A DNA stretch of 64,000 bases from Suipraeoptans intestinalis (GTDB lineage: Bacteria > Bacillota > Clostridia > Lachnospirales > Lachnospiraceae), in the NCBI RefSeq assembly GCF_009696485.1, contig NZ_VULY01000018.1, forward strand, positions 507,001 to 571,000, written 5' to 3'. Each line of letters opens with the position of its first letter. Positions within the stretch are counted from its first letter, which is position 1. A program made the position numbers and the translations under genes. This document shows, piece by piece, positions 59,335-64,000 of this stretch. The notes under the pieces were generated by a model. The model was not told the origin of the DNA, did not search any database, and saw nothing but the letters and a program-made list of their open reading frames with translations.

Positions 59335-62256
59335 CTAAAATCCTGTGATCACGTCAAACAGTTCCCTGTCTTCCCGGAGCTTTTCTTCACTTCCCACTAC
59401 ACAGATCTGCCCGGCTTCCAGCACAGCTTCCACAATATCTGCCAGCGCCCGGATATCCTCCTGGCCGGCCTCCAGTATCTGCCTTCTTTCCTCATGGATT
59501 CGATCCAGTGTCAGTCCGCACATATGAAGGTTCATGGATCGGTCCCCTGCCGCCGCCGGCGTCATAGGCTGATCCAGATTACTGATGGTCCCAATGATGT
59601 ATTTGGTCATGTCTCGTTCCGTCACCTGAAAAGTGCGGAGATACTCCACCACTCCCCGATACACTTCCAGGGTTTTTCTGAGATTGGGATCCCGGTAGGA
59701 AGCAAAATACCCCTCCCCTGTCCGGCTGAATCCGCTCATACAGCCATAGGCTCCGCCTTTCACCCTTACATTCTGCCACAGATAGTCGTAGCTTAAAATC
59801 ACCCGCAAGATCTGCAGGGTTCCCACATAGTCAAAGCCTTTCTCCTGAAAATTTCCTGCCTGCGCCACATACTGAACCTTGGACGCTGTCTGAAACCCTT
59901 CTTTTTCTTTCTTACAGGACACCGGACGGAGCTTTGTCTGCGCCTGTCCCTTCCATAGCTTCTGTTCCAGGGTTTTGATACAGCCTTCTATCTCTGGCAG
60001 CCGTTTTTTGGGGGCTGTATAACTGATACACAGATTTTCCCGGCAAAACAGTCTTTTTGCCAGCTCCCTCAACTGCCTTTTCAGTCCTTCCTTTTCTTCT
60101 TCAAAGTGTTCTTCCAGCCGTTTTACCACCTCATAGAAGGCAATCCCGCCGGTCAGCTCCTTGACCCTGGATGCCGGGGATGCATAGGACGCAGCCCGCC
60201 GGATCGCTGTGGCATGCCCCGCCGACTGGAATTTCATCAGCAGTCTGGATTTCACCATGGACAGGATCTCTTTCAGTCGTTTTTCATCCTCCAGTTTGGA
60301 ACGAAGCAGCATTTCTTCCGTCATGCGAAATGCCACCGGAAGCTTGGGGAACAAAGCCTTCGCTTTGACCTCAAAGGTGCACTGATACTCTTTCCCGGAA
60401 GAGCCGCCCAGATCCGGATACAGTTCCAAGGACGTTTCGATCCCTCCTGTATGTACGTTGATCTCATCAAAAAATTCTCCGTACTCAAAGTTCTCCGTAT
60501 CAATGATTCCAAGAACCGCCTGCAAAATCCCCACATATGGCAGCAATTCTTCTTCTATTCCGGTAAAATAAAACAGAAAATCCACATATCCGATGCCGTT
60601 GGTCTCGATGTCATGAAGAATCACCGGCGTCTCGGAAACCATGATCTTTTCATTGTATACCGGTTCTACCTCCCGGGAAATATCCGTCCGTTTCAGCACC
60701 GGAATCTTTTGGATGTCTTCTTCTCTTTCGTCAGAGGACTGGTATTCCAAAAGCCTCTGTGTCTGCCGTACCAGGGCTTCCCTCTCTTCTTGAGACAGAC
60801 TTTTTTTGTAAGTCTGCAGCTTCTCTTCCAGTTCCTTATCCAGCCTGAGCGTCCTTCCTTTTTCCGGCAGGACCGTCACCACCGCTCCATGTGGATTTTC
60901 CAGCAGGTAGGTTCGAATCAGGTCTTCATAATATCCTGTGCCCACCCTTTCCCGCAGCAGCGGAAACAACGCCTCTGCTTCCAGGTGGAGAAACGGCTCA
61001 TTATCATCATACAGCCAGCTGTCCATCATCTGAAGTCCGTACATCAGCCCTTTGGGATAGTTGCCAAAATCCGCCTCCTTGCTCCGGAATTCATGATAGT
61101 TGATCCCTGCCTCCAGCGCTCTTTTGTCAATCCCCTTTTCCACCAGATGGCGCAGGGTATCCTCCACCGTCTGTATAAAAGCTTTCTTCTCCTTCTGGTT
61201 GGCATTCTTTGCCACTACGGAAAAGACAGGCTGGTAGGTGCTGTTATCATAGGATCCCATAATATCTTTCCCAATCTGTCGTTCCAGCAGCGCCTTCTTC
61301 AAAACGGCTCCCGGCGCAGAAAGAAGGACATAATCCAGAATCTGAAATGCCAGATACAGCTCCCGGTCCAGATTGGTTCCGATCACCTTGTTGTAGGACA
61401 GATAGGTGTTGTCTTCTTCCCCTTCTTCCTTAGTAATAGAATAAAAGATCTCTTTTTCTTTCATTTCTGAAAACGGTTTTTGGAGAGAAATGGCAGAATC
61501 CACCTCCAGCTTCTGGAAATGCTGCAGGTATTCCGTATCCAGCCATCTCAGTTTTTCTTCCATATCCATCTTCCCGTACAGATAAATGTAGCTGTTGGAG
61601 GGATGATAGTAGGTTCGGTGAAATTCCAGAAATTCCTCATAGGTCAGATCCGGGATACACTCCGGATCCCCTCCCGATTCATTGGCGTAAGAAGTATCCG
61701 GAAACAGCGTATTCAACACCACCCGGTCCAGCACTCCTTCCGGCGAAGAAAACGCTCCTTTCATCTCATTGTAAACCACTCCGTTGTATTCCAGCTTTCC
61801 ATCTACGTCTTCCAGCTTGTAGCTCCAGCCCTCCTGCAGGAAGATCTCTTTTTTCTGATAGATGTTGGGATAAAATACTGCGTCCATATATACATGCATC
61901 AGATTCTGAAAATCCTTGTCGTTGCAGCTTGCCACCGGATAAACCGTTTTGTCCGGATAGGTCATGGCATTCAAAAAGGTGTTCAAGGAGCCTTTCACCA
62001 GCTCCACAAAGGGATCCTTTACCGGAAAATTCCGGGATCCGCACAGCACAGAATGTTCCATGATGTGGGGGACGCCCGTGCTGTCTTTTACCGGCGTCCG
62101 AAATCCGATCTGAAACACCTTGTTTTTGTCTTCATTCTCCATCAGAACCACCCTGGCTCCCGTCTTTTTATGCTCCAAAAGGGTAGCCTTGGCAGAAAGC
62201 CCCTCCAGCCTCCTCTCTTCTTTGACTCTGTATGCCTCCACTCTTTCTATACTCAT
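59335..62256 (-). CDS. M16C metallopeptidase, presequence-protease type
   Basis: A 973-residue zinc peptidase related to PreP and falcilysin. The inverted zinc motif HIMEH is at 64-68 (VPHIMEHSVLCGS), followed by the expected downstream Glu region (GVVYNEMKGAFSSPEGVLDR) and the inactive second half with KGGAYGCMSGFSRTGEGYFA. Four-domain architecture in one chain. Likely degrades short or unstructured peptides in the cytosol. The ATG at 62256 is chosen because its own promoter and GGAG lie directly upstream; a longer frame runs into the neighbouring NhaC-like gene. Confidence 0.93.
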   Translation of the reverse strand: MSIERVEAYRVKEERRLEGLSAKATLLEHKKTGARVVLMENEDKNKVFQIGFRTPVKDSTGVPHIMEHSVLCGSRNFPVKDPFVELVKGSLNTFLNAMTYPDKTVYPVASCNDKDFQNLMHVYMDAVFYPNIYQKKEIFLQEGWSYKLEDVDGKLEYNGVVYNEMKGAFSSPEGVLDRVVLNTLFPDTSYANESGGDPECIPDLTYEEFLEFHRTYYHPSNSYIYLYGKMDMEEKLRWLDTEYLQHFQKLEVDSAISLQKPFSEMKEKEIFYSITKEEGEEDNTYLSYNKVIGTNLDRELYLAFQILDYVLLSAPGAVLKKALLERQIGKDIMGSYDNSTYQPVFSVVAKNANQKEKKAFIQTVEDTLRHLVEKGIDKRALEAGINYHEFRSKEADFGNYPKGLMYGLQMMDSWLYDDNEPFLHLEAEALFPLLRERVGTGYYEDLIRTYLLENPHGAVVTVLPEKGRTLRLDKELEEKLQTYKKSLSQEEREALVRQTQRLLEYQSSDEREEDIQKIPVLKRTDISREVEPVYNEKIMVSETPVILHDIETNGIGYVDFLFYFTGIEEELLPYVGILQAVLGIIDTENFEYGEFFDEINVHTGGIETSLELYPDLGGSSGKEYQCTFEVKAKALFPKLPVAFRMTEEMLLRSKLEDEKRLKEILSMVKSRLLMKFQSAGHATAIRRAASYASPASRVKELTGGIAFYEVVKRLEEHFEEEKEGLKRQLRELAKRLFCRENLCISYTAPKKRLPEIEGCIKTLEQKLWKGQAQTKLRPVSCKKEKEGFQTASKVQYVAQAGNFQEKGFDYVGTLQILRVILSYDYLWQNVRVKGGAYGCMSGFSRTGEGYFASYRDPNLRKTLEVYRGVVEYLRTFQVTERDMTKYIIGTISNLDQPMTPAAAGDRSMNLHMCGLTLDRIHEERRQILEAGQEDIRALADIVEAVLEAGQICVVGSEEKLREDRELFDVITGF

Positions 62257-62300
62257 GAACAGATAAATCTCCTCTCTTTTTTCTGTAAAATATCTTCTTA

Positions 62301-62329
62301 AGTATAGCATTCCCCCCTCAAAGGTGCAA
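62301..62329 (-). promoter_or_regulatory. Promoter of the M16C peptidase gene
   Basis: On the minus strand TTGCAC (62324-62329) and TATACT (62301-62306) are 17 bases apart with an extended -10 TGC, about 45 bases before the ATG. Confidence 0.75.
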
Positions 62330-62355
62330 TAACGGAGCATTCCCTTTTTCCCGCT

Positions 62356-62390
62356 AAAAAGCGGCAGTTCCGAAGATCTGCCGCTTTTTT
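62356..62390. terminator. Bidirectional terminator after the NhaC-like gene
   Basis: A 12-bp perfect stem (AAAAAGCGGCAG with CTGCCGCTTTTT, 10-base loop) with T-runs on both strands; it ends the antiporter transcript 21 bases past its stop. Confidence 0.9.
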
Positions 62391-62411
62391 GACTGCTGTC
62401 TGTTTTATTTT

Positions 62412-64000
62412 CTAAGCCTCTTTTTCCTTTGAAAATCTCCGGATCACCATCAGGGTGCCCAGCATCAAAAGGATCCCTACAGGAAGCCCGATATAAGGAT
62501 TCTGAACGAAGCCCACGATCACATAATTGACAAAGGACACTCCCGCCACCGTCAGCGCATACGGCAACTGCGTGGTTACATGGTTGACATGGTTGCACTG
62601 TGCTCCTGCCGACGCCATGATGGTCGTATCGGAAATGGGGGAACAGTGATCCCCACATACAGCTCCTGCCATACATGCTGAAATGGAGATGATCATCATA
62701 GTCTCATTGGTTCCTGAGAATACTGCCACTACAATAGGGATCAGGATTCCAAAGGTTCCCCAGGAGGTTCCTGTCGCAAAGGCCAGGAAGCATCCTACCA
62801 GGAAGATGATGGCCGGAAGCAGATTGATCAGGCCGCCTGCCGCTGAATCCATGACACCTGCCACATATTCTGCCGCGCCCAGGCTGTCTGTCATAGCTTT
62901 CAGGGTCCAGGCAAAGGTCAGGATCAGGATGGCCGGTACCATCGCCTTAAATCCTTCCGGAACACACTCCATGGATTCTTTAAATTTTAAAACTTTACGG
63001 ACCGCATAGAACACAATGGTGATCACCAGTGCAAAAAAGCTTCCCAATACCAGCCCTACAGATGCGTCACTGCCGGAAAAGGCTTCTACAAAACTTGCGC
63101 CGGAGAAAAATCCACCGGTGTAGATCATACCGATCACACAGCACACGATCAGCATCAGGATAGGCAGGATCAGGTCGATCACGCCGCCCTTGCTTTCATC
63201 CACTTCCACCTCTGCATTGGCATAAGGTCTGTCCGGTGTCGTGTAGATATCCCCGTTGATGGCGTTCTTTTCGTGTACCCGCATCGTGCCGTAATCCATC
63301 TTGAGATAAACGATGGCCAGCATCATCACAATGGTAAGAATAGCGTAATAGTTATAGGGGATGGCACGGATAAAGATGGAAAATCCATCCTCTCCCTTTA
63401 CAAACCCCGTAACGGCCGCCGCCCAGGAGGAGATAGGTGCGATAATGCAGACCGGAGCCGCCGTAGCGTCGATCAGATAGGACAGCTTCGCTCTGGAAAC
63501 GTTGTGTTTGTCCGTGACCGGACGCATAACACTTCCCACCGTCAGACAGTTAAAATAATCGTCTATAAAGATCAGCACACCCAAAATGATGGTTGCCAGC
63601 TGTGCTCCTGTTCTGGTCTTGATCCGTTTTCCGGCCCAGCGTCCAAAGGCTGCAGAGCCGCCCGCCCGGTTCATCATGGATACCATGATCCCCAGGATTA
63701 CCAGAAATGTTACGATCCCTACGTTGTAGCTATCGGACAGTACGCCTATGATCCCGTCCTGGAATACATGGGTAACTGTTTTTTCAAAGGTAAATCCCGA
63801 GTAAAACAAACCTCCCATTAAAATTCCCACAAAGAGGGAGCTATAAACCTCCTTTGTGATCAGCGCCAGCGCGATCGCCACCACCGGCGGGATCAACGAC
63901 CAAAAGCTTGCATACATTTTAGGGACGTACTCCGCCTTTTCTGCTGCAAACGTTGTCATACAACTACATACCAGAAGCATTGTCAGCGCAAATGCTCCCC
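62412..64000 (-). CDS. NhaC-family Na+/H+ antiporter, 5' end cut by window edge
   Basis: The frame stays open to the right edge of the window. An ATG at 63980 lies inside a hydrophobic stretch that looks like the middle of a signal sequence (ALTMLLVCSCMTTFAAE), so the true start is outside. More than 522 residues with about 12 helices; WSLIPPVVAIALALITKEVY, GRWAGKRIKT, FIDDYFNCLTVGSVMRPVTD, GTSWGTFGILIPIVVAV and CGDHCSPISDTTIMASAGA are typical of the NhaC/MleN-like group. It may exchange Na+ for H+ or an organic acid. Confidence 0.92.
   Translation of the reverse strand, partial: GAFALTMLLVCSCMTTFAAEKAEYVPKMYASFWSLIPPVVAIALALITKEVYSSLFVGILMGGLFYSGFTFEKTVTHVFQDGIIGVLSDSYNVGIVTFLVILGIMVSMMNRAGGSAAFGRWAGKRIKTRTGAQLATIILGVLIFIDDYFNCLTVGSVMRPVTDKHNVSRAKLSYLIDATAAPVCIIAPISSWAAAVTGFVKGEDGFSIFIRAIPYNYYAILTIVMMLAIVYLKMDYGTMRVHEKNAINGDIYTTPDRPYANAEVEVDESKGGVIDLILPILMLIVCCVIGMIYTGGFFSGASFVEAFSGSDASVGLVLGSFFALVITIVFYAVRKVLKFKESMECVPEGFKAMVPAILILTFAWTLKAMTDSLGAAEYVAGVMDSAAGGLINLLPAIIFLVGCFLAFATGTSWGTFGILIPIVVAVFSGTNETMMIISISACMAGAVCGDHCSPISDTTIMASAGAQCNHVNHVTTQLPYALTVAGVSFVNYVIVGFVQNPYIGLPVGILLMLGTLMVIRRFSKEKEA

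Noticed and set aside
60106..61470. 454-codon plus-strand frame inside the M16C peptidase gene
   Set aside because: Antisense shadow without start signals; the peptidase reading is unambiguous.

Overview
The window looks like chromosome of a low-to-mid GC anaerobic Firmicute, most likely a Lachnospiraceae (Blautia/Dorea/Ruminococcus-like) species. This rests on AGGAGG-type ribosome binding sites, HPr kinase, long-form HPF, a GlyQS-type single-chain glycyl-tRNA synthetase, the anaerobic (early cobalt insertion) cobalamin pathway and many small Clostridia-type lipoproteins. All family names come from reading the protein sequences; no database search was run. No rRNA, tRNA, CRISPR array, intact transposase or integrase was seen.

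Layout. 0-8.4 kb is mostly plus-strand housekeeping: typA/bipA, a PAP2 phosphatase, a PsiE-like membrane protein, hpf and a class A penicillin-binding protein, with minus-strand yigZ between the last two. 8.5-11.7 kb (minus) holds a duplicated-domain lipoprotein, a decayed methyltransferase remnant, a ROK glucokinase and hprK. 11.7-27.5 kb (minus) is one tightly overlapping cobalamin operon, read cbiD-L-F-G-H-(J-E-T fusion)-A-cobT-cobU-cobS-short cobU-like-cobC-cbiB-cobD-cbiP-cbiC. It covers corrin ring methylation and contraction, side-chain amidation, aminopropanol attachment and nucleotide loop assembly. Cobalt chelation, cobalt transport and corrinoid adenosylation genes are not in the window, and no cobalamin riboswitch is visible ahead of cbiD.

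27.5-42.3 kb is an accessory block, all on the minus strand. About 25 small genes sit here: an SdpI-like protein, lipoproteins, small membrane proteins, an XRE regulator, DJ-1/PfpI, DUF2200/DUF1801, TfoX-N, nitroreductase-like, GNAT, NimA-like PNPOx, hexapeptide acetyltransferase, VOC and several orphans. Between them lie truncated genes (alpha/beta hydrolase C-terminus, SAM methyltransferase C-terminus, cyclase N-terminus), two near-identical 95-bp repeats with a perfect 21-bp palindrome, and a recurrent short motif just 3' of several genes. One orphan (37.0-38.0 kb) is strikingly AT-rich. The block looks like a cassette-style or repeatedly remodelled island inserted between the cobalamin and nucleoside operons.

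42.6-54.3 kb (minus) is a nucleoside uptake and salvage operon: deoB (carrying a one-base frameshift), cdd, an ABC nucleoside transporter (ATPase, two permeases), pyrimidine-nucleoside phosphorylase, deoC, a BMP-type binding lipoprotein, a YczE-like membrane protein, adenosine deaminase, a Crp/Fnr regulator and purine-nucleoside phosphorylase. Together they import nucleosides, split them to base plus pentose phosphate, and feed the sugar into glycolysis. 54.5-64 kb holds plus-strand sstT with a clear promoter and terminator, then minus-strand glyS, recO, era, an M16C peptidase and a partial NhaC-type antiporter cut by the window edge.
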